From positions 1-6,035 of the forward strand of contig JAJYYD010000081.1 in NCBI GenBank assembly GCA_021801305.1: DNA of 6,035 nt, given 5' to 3'. Positions 1-5,630 of this stretch are shown here, in pieces (position 1 is the first letter of the stretch; each line of letters opens with the position of its first letter). A program made the translations under genes and the position numbers. The notes under the pieces were generated by a model. It ran no database searches. It was not told where the DNA came from and worked only from the letters and a program-made list of their open reading frames with translations. Origin of the DNA: Thermoplasmata archaeon. GTDB lineage: Archaea; Thermoplasmatota; Thermoplasmata; Thermoplasmatales; Thermoplasmataceae.

Positions 1-738
1 TATGGGAACTCGGTCATTCTAAAGCTTTCCGGCAGCCTGAGGGAGAAGAAAAAGATAGGTAAGGCATTCATGAAGGTGACAGGATGCTCATCAGTATACG
101 GGATGGAAGGAGGGGTAAAGAACATGGACAGGGCTCCAGCAATTTCCCTGATCGCAGGCAAAAGAGGCGAAGTCCGGCACCTGGAAAACGGTGTGGTATA
201 TATTTTCGACCCTGAGAAAATCATGTTCTCTCCAGGAAATGTAAACGAGAGGCATCACTTCCTAAGTCTGATCAGGGGGAAAGAGACAGTGCTGGATATG
301 TTTGCCGGCATCGGCTACTTCTCACTGCAGATTGCCATGCACACCGGGGCTGCAATGGTCCACTGCGTGGACATAAACTCGTTGTCCCTGGAATTTTTGA
401 GAAAAAGTGCCATATCAAACGGTCTTTCACAGAGGATAGAAACTCATGTGGGAGACTGCAGAAAGACCATCCCAGATATAAGGGCAGATATAATTTACAT
501 GGGTAATTTTTCATCCCTGGAATACATTGCGCATGGCATAATGAGGCTGAAGGAAAACGGCGGCATAATTGCGCATTTTCTTGTTTCAACCGAAGAAATT
601 GAAACATGCGGCGATAAAATTATAAGCAGAGTCAGTAGGTTGGGGGTTAAATGTTCAGTGGAGGATCTTCACAGGGTAAAATCATATGCACCAAACCTCT
701 GGCACATGTCCGCCTACATATCCATTATAAAGAACTGA
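1..738 (+). CDS. taw2: tRNA-Phe wyosine enzyme Taw2 (aminocarboxypropyltransferase), 5'-truncated by window edge
   Basis: Trm5/TYW2-family SAM-dependent enzyme. Taw2 transfers the 3-amino-3-carboxypropyl group of SAM to 4-demethylwyosine at position 37 of tRNA-Phe, in the cytosol. Reading frame 1 has no stop from base 1, and the residues before the first ATG (position 70) fit the family: VILKLSGSLREKKKIGKAF resembles the usual linker into the catalytic domain. I therefore read the ATG at 70 as internal and the gene as partial, with 245 residues visible. In visible numbering: MFSPGN (75-80), SAM motif I DMFAGIGYF (99-107), the ribose-binding acid in VDIN (123-126), GDC (151-153), and a C-terminal SYAPNLWH (228-235). 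Trm5 methyltransferases carry an N-L/P-P motif in the catalytic loop. Here the loop reads IYMGNFSS, as in Taw2/TYW2, which favours aminocarboxypropyl transfer over m1G methylation. A Trm5 paralogue remains the alternative. The next gene has its own promoter, so this gene probably ends its transcript. Confidence 0.85.
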   Translation, partial: YGNSVILKLSGSLREKKKIGKAFMKVTGCSSVYGMEGGVKNMDRAPAISLIAGKRGEVRHLENGVVYIFDPEKIMFSPGNVNERHHFLSLIRGKETVLDMFAGIGYFSLQIAMHTGAAMVHCVDINSLSLEFLRKSAISNGLSQRIETHVGDCRKTIPDIRADIIYMGNFSSLEYIAHGIMRLKENGGIIAHFLVSTEEIETCGDKIISRVSRLGVKCSVEDLHRVKSYAPNLWHMSAYISIIKN

Positions 739-772
739 AGCACTGAATTCATTCTGGATGCTGAATACTTTG

Positions 773-785
773 GGAAATTATAAAT
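773..785 (+). promoter_or_regulatory. BRE/TATA promoter of the 103-aa protein/DUF357 unit
   Basis: A purine-rich BRE-like GGAAA (773-777) runs directly into TTATAAAT (778-785). The box centre is about 25 nt upstream of the GTG at 807, the normal archaeal TATA-to-TSS distance. Transcription should therefore start at or within a base or two of the start codon, giving a leaderless mRNA. No Shine-Dalgarno-like sequence precedes the GTG, which fits. Confidence 0.7.
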
Positions 786-806
786 AACATATTATTATGA
801 TACACT

Positions 807-1118
807 GTGGTTGTAAGAAAAAAATTTGTTAGAAACTTCAGAAAGAAAAATCAACAGGACCCGGTAAAACAGAAACGAAGCAAGAAGCTTGATATGAGAA
901 AGACAGATGAATTCAATTTCCTTCTCGGGAAGATAGTGGATCCACTCCCTGAAAGCGTCAAGGGAGCCATTAAGGGAAGCGTTTACTCAATTGCGTCAAA
1001 GCAGGGGACAAAAGAGGTCAAGGATTATATTTCAAAGAAGCACAGTGAGGGCCTCATAGATAACGATACCGAAAAAAAATTGATGGATCTTGTAGCAGAC
1101 TACACTAAATACAGATGA
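807..1118 (+). CDS. Small basic hypothetical protein (103 aa)
   Basis: I do not recognise this family. The protein has a very basic N-terminal tail (residues 1-32, many Lys/Arg, no hydrophobic segment), then a compact, probably helical region (33-103) with FNFLLGKIVDPLPESVKGAI and a charged C-terminal helix ending DLVADYTKYR. There is no signal peptide, membrane segment or Cys/His metal site. An in-frame stop at 798-800 leaves only GTG 807 or ATG 894 as starts. GTG 807 is preferred because the TATA box sits at the leaderless distance and the basic tail continues in frame. The tail suggests nucleic-acid or ribosome contact, but that is inference only. The gene is followed 15 nt later by a DUF357 gene, with no promoter visible between them, so the two are probably co-transcribed. 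Ribosomal protein S17e was considered because of size and charge, but the sequence does not match it. Confidence 0.75.
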   Translation: MVVRKKFVRNFRKKNQQDPVKQKRSKKLDMRKTDEFNFLLGKIVDPLPESVKGAIKGSVYSIASKQGTKEVKDYISKKHSEGLIDNDTEKKLMDLVADYTKYR

Positions 1119-1133
1119 TTTTTTAGACTAATT

Positions 1134-1421
1134 ATGAATGAACTCCGGGAAAGGGTTGAAAAATACATAAAAATTGAAGAGGAAGCCCTTAAGAAGATAA
1201 AGATTGTCGCACCCAGGGACTCATACTCTGAAGTTATGGGCAGGGATGCAATGGAAATGATCACCAGCTATTTCAGCGATGCCAAATACTTTTACAGCAG
1301 GGGTGATTTCATCAATGCATTTGCTGCAATAAATTACTCTTATGGCTGGATCGATTCAATGATCAGGCTTGGAATTTTTGATGGTGATTCCGACCACCGG
1401 TTGTTCACCCTATTCAGGTGA
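1134..1421 (+). CDS. DUF357 family protein
   Basis: A 95-aa all-helical protein of the archaeal DUF357 family, whose function is unknown. The hallmark C-terminal half is clear: DAKYFYSRGDFINAFAAINY (about residues 49-68) followed by YGWIDSMIRLGIF (69-81), matching the family pattern of a DA-x-Y-F, G-D, AF-A-x-N-Y-x-Y-G-W-x-D, R-L-G helical hairpin. The N-terminal helix (LRERVEKYIKIEEEALKKI) is also typical. Full length for the family. The start is ATG 1134; a T-run (1119-1124) lies in the 15-nt gap from the preceding gene and no Shine-Dalgarno sequence is visible. The T-run could weakly attenuate the transcript, but no separate promoter is evident. The pairing with the 103-aa protein is the only contextual clue; a general cytosolic role is all that can be inferred. 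Confidence 0.88.
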   Translation: MNELRERVEKYIKIEEEALKKIKIVAPRDSYSEVMGRDAMEMITSYFSDAKYFYSRGDFINAFAAINYSYGWIDSMIRLGIFDGDSDHRLFTLFR

Positions 1422-1481
1422 TACTCAATTTCCCTGAATTTCAATGATCAGCAGTGAAATCGCAACCTTTAAGACTGTGGC

Positions 1482-1489
1482 TTTAATAT
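1482..1489 (+). promoter_or_regulatory. Candidate TATA box for the S13 operon
   Basis: TTTAATAT lies in the 171-nt gap upstream of S13. A TSS about 25 nt downstream would be near 1513, leaving a leader of roughly 80 nt before the ATG at 1593. A weaker alternative, CTTTAAG (1467-1473), would start about 15 nt earlier. The AT-rich stretch at 1567-1580 is too close to the ATG to serve as the TATA box for this start. The call rests on composition and spacing only. Confidence 0.4.
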
Positions 1490-1531
1490 TCCGGCTACAC
1501 TTCAGTTGATGAAGAAAGATTGATTATTGAC

Positions 1532-1549
1532 CAGTGCATTACGCACCTG
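1532..1549 (+). promoter_or_regulatory. Possible leader hairpin upstream of S13
   Basis: CAGTGC (1532-1537) can pair with GCA-CTG in 1543-1549 across a five-base loop ATTAC, with one bulged C. It falls inside the inferred 5' leader of the S13-S4-S11-RpoD mRNA, where a ribosomal-protein autoregulatory site could lie. The stem is short and may be chance. No known archaeal regulatory RNA is recognised here. Confidence 0.2.
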
Positions 1550-1592
1550 ACGCAATTTCAGTCGTGTAATATTAAATTAAAAGGATGATCAA

Positions 1593-2120
1593 ATGGCTAA
1601 ACCGAAAACAAAGGAACCTGAAGCACCGAAAACAGAAGGGAAGAAGGAATCCAAAAAGAGTGTAAAGAGGGAGGACTTCCAGTACATAGTTCGTATCGCC
1701 AGCCGTGATATAAACGGCGAAAGGCAGCTTGTGCTTGCCCTGGCTGATCTTAAAGGAATAGGCGTAAGGCTTTCAACGGCAATCCTCAATAAGCTGGAAC
1801 TTCCTAAGACAAAGAAAATAGGGGAATTGAAGGAAGAAGATATAGAAAAAATAAGGCAGTTTATAGAATCAAAGGAATATGCTGGATTTCCGGCATGGAC
1901 ATTGAATCACAGGAACGAGACAGTTTCAGGGAAGAATTACAATCTCGTGTCAAACGATCTGGAAATCATGATCCAGGATGATATAAATCTTATGAAGAAG
2001 ATAAAATCATACAAGGGATTGAGACACGACAAAGGCAAAACAGTCAGGGGCCAGCGCACAAGATCAAATGGAAGAAAAGGTTTGAGCGTTGGTGTCATCA
2101 GAAAGAAAGAGGGGACGTAA
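1593..2120 (+). CDS. rps13: 30S ribosomal protein S13 (uS13)
   Basis: Small-subunit head protein that contacts 16S rRNA, the P-site tRNA and the subunit bridge. The protein is 175 aa, longer than the roughly 150 aa common in archaea because of a Lys/Glu/Pro-rich N-terminal tail (residues 1-27). The core begins near FQYIVRIASRDINGER, has the helix-hairpin-helix LADLKGIGVRLS (50-61), the archaeal-type FPAWTLNHRNETVSGKNY (99-116), and the rRNA/tRNA-binding tail RHDKGKTVRGQRTRSNGRKG (144-163). The start ATG 1593 follows AAGGATGATC (1581-1590), an imperfect relative of the archaeal Shine-Dalgarno GGTGATC; an out-of-frame ATG at 1585 is ignored. It is the first gene of the operon, 12 nt before S4. 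The tail length is plausible for Thermoplasmata, but a shorter start cannot be ruled out from sequence alone. Confidence 0.97.
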   Translation: MAKPKTKEPEAPKTEGKKESKKSVKREDFQYIVRIASRDINGERQLVLALADLKGIGVRLSTAILNKLELPKTKKIGELKEEDIEKIRQFIESKEYAGFPAWTLNHRNETVSGKNYNLVSNDLEIMIQDDINLMKKIKSYKGLRHDKGKTVRGQRTRSNGRKGLSVGVIRKKEGT

Positions 2121-2129
2121 GGGGGTAAT
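2121..2129 (+). promoter_or_regulatory. Shine-Dalgarno site deciding the TTG start of S4
   Basis: GGGGGTAAT matches the archaeal Shine-Dalgarno GGAGGTGAT at seven of nine positions and ends three bases before TTG 2133. It lies immediately after the S13 stop and supports TTG as the genuine start. Confidence 0.6.
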
Positions 2130-2132
2130 TGA

Positions 2133-2732
2133 TTGGGAGATCCAAAATTTCCGAAAAAGAAATACGCAACACCAAGGCATCCTTGGGAAAAAGAAAGGAT
2201 AGATTCAGAGAAGGAGATAGTTGTAAAATACGGTCTCAAGAACAAGAGGGAGCTGTGGAAGAGCCAGGCCATGCTTGATTCATTCAGGAGTCAGGCTAGA
2301 AAGCTTCAGGCTAAGCTCAGGACCGAGGACCAGTTTTCCCAGAAACAGTTTCAGGAACTTATTAAAAGATTGAGCAGGTACAGCATTCTCGGTCAGAACG
2401 CATCACTTGATGATATACTTTCATTATCCATAGATGATATTCTTCAAAGAAGACTCCAGACGATTGTTTTCAGGAAAAATCTAGCCAGGACGCCAAAGCA
2501 GGCAAGGCAGCTTATAACACATGGCCATGTGGAGTTTGACGGGCGAAGGGTAAACGTTCCCGGAATAATGGTTGAGGGATCAAAGGAAGAGAGCATAAGA
2601 TACAGCGAGAGATCTGCATTGAACGACGATCTCCACCCCATAAGGCAGGTAATCCTGAACGGTTCACAGGCCCAGCCTCAGGAGAGTGCTGAGGAAGAAC
2701 CCGAAGCGGCAAAGGGAGAGAACAAGCAATGA
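2133..2732 (+). CDS. rps4: 30S ribosomal protein S4 (uS4), TTG start
   Basis: Primary 16S rRNA-binding protein of the small-subunit body. 199 aa. The N-terminus [20 protein letters not shown] is the archaeal/eukaryotic-type S4 start, so the TTG codon at 2133 is well supported. Residues 40-104 form the helical region. The S4 RNA-binding domain follows at about 106-165, with [20 protein letters not shown], then [18 protein letters not shown]. The C-terminal 25 or so residues are acidic and low-complexity ([15 protein letters not shown]), beyond the conserved fold. Archaeal S4 normally lacks the zinc-binding N-terminus of some bacterial forms, and no Cys cluster is seen here. The last codon and stop overlap the S11 start as ATGA, suggesting translational coupling. 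Confidence 0.97.
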   Translation: MGDPKFPKKKYATPRHPWEKERIDSEKEIVVKYGLKNKRELWKSQAMLDSFRSQARKLQAKLRTEDQFSQKQFQELIKRLSRYSILGQNASLDDILSLSIDDILQRRLQTIVFRKNLARTPKQARQLITHGHVEFDGRRVNVPGIMVEGSKEESIRYSERSALNDDLHPIRQVILNGSQAQPQESAEEEPEAAKGENKQ

Positions 2733-3112
2733 ATAAAACAGGAATAGCTCATATATTCGCATCACAGAACAATACAATAATACTTGTAACAGACACAACA
2801 GGTGCTGAGACCTTCGCAAAAGCAACAGGCGGCATGGTGGTGAAGAATGACAGGGACGAATCCAGTCCATATGCTGCAATGAAAGCAGCAGACCTGATTG
2901 CTGAAAAACTCAGGGAGAAAGAAATTTCCGAACTCATAATCAAGGTAAGAGCCCCTGGAGGGAACAAGTCAAAGATACCCGGACCAGGTGCACAGTCAGC
3001 AATAAGGGCACTTTCAAGGGCAGGCTTCAAGATTGTCAGGATCGAGGAAGTAACTCCCATAGCCCACGATGGAACCAAGAAGAAAGGCGGAAAGAGAGGC
3101 AGGAGAGTTTAG
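2729..3112 (+). CDS. rps11: 30S ribosomal protein S11 (uS11)
   Basis: Small-subunit platform protein that binds 16S rRNA near the mRNA exit and E site. 127 aa, the normal archaeal length. Diagnostic segments are [20 protein letters not shown] (5-24), the glycine-rich [20 protein letters not shown] (72-91), [20 protein letters not shown] (92-111) and the C-terminal signature [15 protein letters not shown] (113-127). The ATG at 2729 overlaps the S4 stop by four bases and has AAAGGGAGAG (2711-2720) as a modest Shine-Dalgarno region. The stop is followed four bases later by the RpoD start. S4, S11 and RpoD are adjacent in many archaea, and the tight packing implies one mRNA. Confidence 0.97.
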   Translation: MNKTGIAHIFASQNNTIILVTDTTGAETFAKATGGMVVKNDRDESSPYAAMKAADLIAEKLREKEISELIIKVRAPGGNKSKIPGPGAQSAIRALSRAGFKIVRIEEVTPIAHDGTKKKGGKRGRRV

Positions 3113-3116
3113 GCAA

Positions 3117-3938
3117 ATGTCCCTCAAGTTAATTGAAGTCAAGGACAGGTATATCAGGTTTTCAATTGATGGAATAACACCGACAATAGCCAACGCTCTC
3201 AGAAGAACACTTATCAATGATATCCCGAAACTCGCCATAGACAAGGTCACGTTTCACCATGGGCAGATAAGGGACGCTGAGGGAAACGTTTACGATTCAT
3301 CCCTTCCGCTTTTTGATGAAATAGTTGCACACAGGCTTTCTCTGGTACCACTGGTATCTGATCTTTCAATGAATTTCAGGGACCAGTGCATTTGTGAGGG
3401 AAAGGGCTGTGCACTCTGCACAATGACCTATTCAATAAACAAGATCGGTCCAGGTTCAGTATCGTCAGGGGATATGCAACCTGTTGGAAACCCGGAGCTT
3501 GTGCCTGCCGACAGGGAAATACCAATAGTTAAACTTGGAAAAAACCAGGCAATACTTGTAAGTGCAGAAGCCGTGCTCGGGAGGGCCAAAGATCATGCAA
3601 AGTGGCAGGCCACATCTGCTGTATCATATAAATACCACCGTGAATACATAGTTAAAAAGGACCTGGTCGAAAACTGGGCAATGTTCAAGGAAAAGTGCCC
3701 TAATTCAGTGGTAAAGGAGACAGCAAAGGAAATAATTTTCACGGACGACACTCCATGCAGGTGGATCAAGGAGCTTCTCGACACAAAAAACGTGGATGTA
3801 AAAGAAGACGACACCATATACATATTCAAATTTGAAACTGACGGTTCACTCAAGGCCATAGACGTACTGGAATACGCCCTGAAAAGAATCCCGCAAAGGC
3901 TTAACGTCCTGCTGGAAAGCCTTGCCGCAGCAGACTGA
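3117..3938 (+). CDS. rpoD: DNA-directed RNA polymerase subunit D (Rpo3)
   Basis: Archaeal counterpart of bacterial alpha N-terminal domain and eukaryotic Rpb3; with subunit L it forms the platform on which RNA polymerase assembles. 273 aa from ATG 3117, starting [19 protein letters not shown] as in relatives. An in-frame ATG at 3069 would add 16 residues encoded inside S11 and is rejected. The alpha motif is [20 protein letters not shown] (21-40). A zinc-type cluster C-x-C-x4-C-x2-C (Cys 91, 93, 98, 101) resembles the Rpb3 zinc site. The insert domain that holds an Fe-S cluster in some archaea is present at about 180-235 but has only Cys194 and Cys214, so a cluster is unlikely. The dimerisation helix is at the end ([20 protein letters not shown], 247-266). 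GGAG at 3102-3105 may be its Shine-Dalgarno. It is the last gene of the S13 operon. Confidence 0.96.
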   Translation: MSLKLIEVKDRYIRFSIDGITPTIANALRRTLINDIPKLAIDKVTFHHGQIRDAEGNVYDSSLPLFDEIVAHRLSLVPLVSDLSMNFRDQCICEGKGCALCTMTYSINKIGPGSVSSGDMQPVGNPELVPADREIPIVKLGKNQAILVSAEAVLGRAKDHAKWQATSAVSYKYHREYIVKKDLVENWAMFKEKCPNSVVKETAKEIIFTDDTPCRWIKELLDTKNVDVKEDDTIYIFKFETDGSLKAIDVLEYALKRIPQRLNVLLESLAAAD

Positions 3939-3950
3939 TTACAATACAGG

Positions 3951-3966
3951 GTTCAGGATCCTGAAC
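3951..3966. repeat. Perfect 16-bp palindrome after rpoD
   Basis: GTTCAGGATCCTGAAC is its own reverse complement, 12 nt after the rpoD stop. As RNA it could fold only with a small loop taken from its centre. As DNA it is a symmetric site about 70 nt upstream of the phosphatase TATA box. It could belong to an operon-end structure or be a binding site for a dimeric regulator; neither is shown. Confidence 0.6.
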
Positions 3967-3973
3967 TCCCACC

Positions 3974-3996
3974 ATAAAATTTCAGGTAAATTTTAT
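3974..3996 (+). terminator. AT-rich hairpin, possible end of S13-rpoD transcript
   Basis: ATAAAATTT (3974-3982) and AAATTTTAT (3988-3996) form a perfect 9-bp stem with a five-base loop CAGGT. It lies 36-58 nt after the rpoD stop, before the next promoter. The stem is almost all A-T and no long T-run follows, so it is not a classical terminator; the TTTTAT within the right arm may serve as a U-rich archaeal termination signal. Confidence 0.35.
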
Positions 3997-4019
3997 CGGT
4001 TTCGGCCGCTGGGTCATAC

Positions 4020-4027
4020 TTATATAC
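4020..4027 (+). promoter_or_regulatory. TATA promoter of the phosphatase-NAD kinase-JAMM operon
   Basis: TTATATAC is centred about 27 nt upstream of ATG 4051, the usual archaeal TATA-to-TSS distance, and is followed by a pyrimidine-rich stretch. This predicts a leaderless mRNA starting at the ATG and decides the start codon, because the same frame is open back to 3922 inside rpoD. Confidence 0.7.
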
Positions 4028-4050
4028 GTTTTTCATTTTTCCTTACATTC

Positions 4051-4815
4051 ATGACATCATACTACAACAATTTTGAATCCATTGGGCGGGAAGCCATGGA
4101 AGCACTTAACTCGATGCTCGACCGCGAGGCAAGATTTGAGGTTACGGGAATGGGGGCTGATGGCACAGCGACAAAAGTCCCGGACAAGATATGCGAAGAC
4201 ATAATCATAAACCGGGTAAGGGACCAGGACCTTCCTTTCAATATAGTGTCAGAGGAGGCAGGAATAGTCCAGAGAGGCTACAGGGAATACATAATGACCG
4301 ATCCGCTTGACGGAACATACAACGCCCTCAATGGAATACCGTTCTACTCAATCTCCATCGCAACAATGGGCCAGGATTTCACGACTCTGGACACAGGTTT
4401 TATCATGAACCTTTCCAATGGTGACATCTATTATTCGGAAAAGGGGAAAGGGGTGAAGAAAAATGGCAAGCCAAGGTTTCCTGCCAGGACAGGAAGCCAT
4501 ATAATCAATATTGGGAGTGATCCCGATCCATTCACTGCACAGATCCTTAAAATGGGAGGGAGAAGGAGGATACTGGGCTGCGCTTCACTTGAAATGGCTC
4601 TTGTAGCAACCGGTTCTGCAGATCTGGTTTCCTACATGTCCCCGGAGAGCAAGATAAGAAATATCGACATAGCAGCAGGAACCGCAATGATAAGGGAAGC
4701 AGGCGGAGAGGTTCTTGATTCAGGCCACAAGGTTATGAATATGGGGCTTGACGTAACCCTGCGGGACAAATTCTATGCCGCATGCGACAGGAAATTGCTG
4801 GAGGATCTCAGATGA
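4051..4815 (+). CDS. Inositol monophosphatase-family phosphatase (IMPase/FBPase/NADP phosphatase)
   Basis: Mg2+-dependent sugar-phosphate phosphatase of the IMPase superfamily, cytosolic. In archaea this family hydrolyses inositol-1-phosphate, fructose-1,6-bisphosphate and in some cases NADP. 254 aa, the usual length. Motifs in order: GADGTATKVPDKICED (35-50), the metal ligand motif SEEAG (67-71), DPLDGTYNALNGIPFYSISI (84-103) with Asp84 and Asp87, and NIDIAAGTAMIREAGGEV (204-221) with Asp206, equivalent to the W-D-x-A-A-G motif. All expected metal ligands are present. I start at ATG 4051 rather than at the upstream in-frame ATG 3922, which overlaps rpoD and adds unconserved residues. The stop overlaps the NAD kinase ATG, so translation is probably coupled. 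The context favours a role in NADP turnover, but FBPase or IMPase activity is equally compatible with the motifs. Confidence 0.9.
   Translation: MTSYYNNFESIGREAMEALNSMLDREARFEVTGMGADGTATKVPDKICEDIIINRVRDQDLPFNIVSEEAGIVQRGYREYIMTDPLDGTYNALNGIPFYSISIATMGQDFTTLDTGFIMNLSNGDIYYSEKGKGVKKNGKPRFPARTGSHIINIGSDPDPFTAQILKMGGRRRILGCASLEMALVATGSADLVSYMSPESKIRNIDIAAGTAMIREAGGEVLDSGHKVMNMGLDVTLRDKFYAACDRKLLEDLR
4800..4804 (+). promoter_or_regulatory. Shine-Dalgarno site of NAD kinase
   Basis: GGAGG within GGAGGATC lies seven bases before ATG 4812 and inside the last codons of the phosphatase gene. It supports the ATGA-overlap start over the in-frame ATG at 4782. Confidence 0.6.
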
Positions 4816-5630
4816 AGATTGCGTTCGTGGTCCGGAAAGACTGCAAGAGGTGTTCAAATGTGGTGAGGAGAATAGTGGAAATACTTCCTCCGGAATGGGA
4901 AAAGATCTACGAAAGTGAAGCTTCAAAATACCTGAATATCAGGGGGAGAGAACTGGAAAAACTGGACGCGGACATAATAATAGCTGTTGGAGGCGATGGC
5001 ACTGCCCTCCGTGCCCTCCAGCTCGCAAGGGGGCCCATACTGGGAATCAATATGGGTGGCCTCGGCTTCCTCAACGAAGTGGAGATAGGTGATGTGGAAA
5101 GCTCTATTTACCGCATAATCCGGGGAGATTACAGGATCGAGAAAACCATGAAGCTTTCAGTCAGGATCAACGGCGTGGAGGTCGAGGAGTGCACAAACGA
5201 GGTGGTGATCCACACAGCTAAGATCTCAAAGATCAGGAAATTCAAGATTTACGTTTCCGATAATTTTGTGGATGGAACAAATGCGGATGGTGTTATTGTG
5301 GCAACCCCAATAGGGTCAACGTCATATTCATACAGCGCTGGAGGGCCTCTTGTACTGCCATCAATGGATGCAATGGTCATATCATACCTCGCGCCCTTTG
5401 GCACAAGGGTGAGGCCTATTGTCGCTTCCCCTGCAGAGACAGTCAAGGTGAAGCTTGTTGGAAAAGACCAGCAGTGCACCGTAATACTGGACGGACAGGT
5501 TGAATATCCAATAAACAGTTCGGACACTGTTGAGATCAGCGTTTCCGGACACAGGGCCCAGTTTGTCACGCTAAGGCAGTCATTCTATGAAAGAATCAGG
5601 GAGAAGCTCATAAAATATGTGGTCAATTAG
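4812..5630 (+). CDS. nadK: NAD kinase
   Basis: Phosphorylates NAD+ at the 2'-hydroxyl of its adenosine to make NADP+, using ATP or polyphosphate; cytosolic. 272 aa, typical for the ATP-NAD/polyP-NAD kinase family. The N-terminal Rossmann-like domain carries GGDGT (60-64) with catalytic Asp62, followed by PILGINMGGLGFLNEV (75-90). The C-terminal beta domain has the NAD-contacting TNEVVIH (128-134), FVDGTNADGVIVATPIGSTS (152-171) and YSYSAGGPLVLPS (172-184). The usual TPTGST reads TPIGST. A C-x2-C pair (Cys11, Cys14) near the N-terminus has no assigned role. The start at ATG 4812 gives the classic MKIAFVVRKD opening. It overlaps the phosphatase gene by 4 nt and the JAMM gene by 14 nt, so the three are one operon. 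Confidence 0.96.
   Translation: MKIAFVVRKDCKRCSNVVRRIVEILPPEWEKIYESEASKYLNIRGRELEKLDADIIIAVGGDGTALRALQLARGPILGINMGGLGFLNEVEIGDVESSIYRIIRGDYRIEKTMKLSVRINGVEVEECTNEVVIHTAKISKIRKFKIYVSDNFVDGTNADGVIVATPIGSTSYSYSAGGPLVLPSMDAMVISYLAPFGTRVRPIVASPAETVKVKLVGKDQQCTVILDGQVEYPINSSDTVEISVSGHRAQFVTLRQSFYERIREKLIKYVVN

Noticed and set aside
272..607. 111-codon antisense open frame over taw2
   Set aside because: Cys- and Ser-rich translation typical of a shadow frame; the sense strand carries the conserved SAM motifs.
70..738. Complete methyltransferase gene starting at ATG 70
   Set aside because: The frame is open through base 1 and the upstream residues fit the Trm5/Taw2 family, so the gene is partial and this ATG is internal.
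739..772. Hairpin after taw2 (ATTCA ... TGAAT)
   Set aside because: Only a five-base stem with a ten-base loop and no T-run; expected by chance.
1507..1550. Possible C/D box sRNA upstream of S13 (TGATGA at 1507-1512, CTGA at 1547-1550)
   Set aside because: The C box lacks the leading purine, the span is short, and no convincing C'/D' pair or terminal stem is present.
2749..3078. 109-codon antisense open frame over S11
   Set aside because: Shadow of a strongly conserved ribosomal gene; the translation has no recognisable motif.
3069..3116. Upstream in-frame start for RpoD
   Set aside because: It would overlap S11 by 44 nt and add 16 residues unlike any RpoD N-terminus; ATG 3117 opens with the conserved sequence.
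3949..3970. tRNA T-arm-like sequence or attachment site
   Set aside because: GGTTCAGGATCC has the wrong spacing for a T-loop and no other tRNA arm is found; it is explained by the palindrome.
3922..4050. Upstream in-frame start for the phosphatase
   Set aside because: It overlaps rpoD, spans the inverted repeats and TATA box, and gives unconserved residues; ATG 4051 matches the promoter.
4782..4811. Upstream in-frame start for NAD kinase
   Set aside because: The extra ten residues are encoded within the phosphatase C-terminus and are not family-like; ATG 4812 has a good Shine-Dalgarno.
5249..5569. 106-codon antisense open frame over nadK
   Set aside because: Shadow of the NAD kinase catalytic domain, with no promoter or ribosome site of its own.
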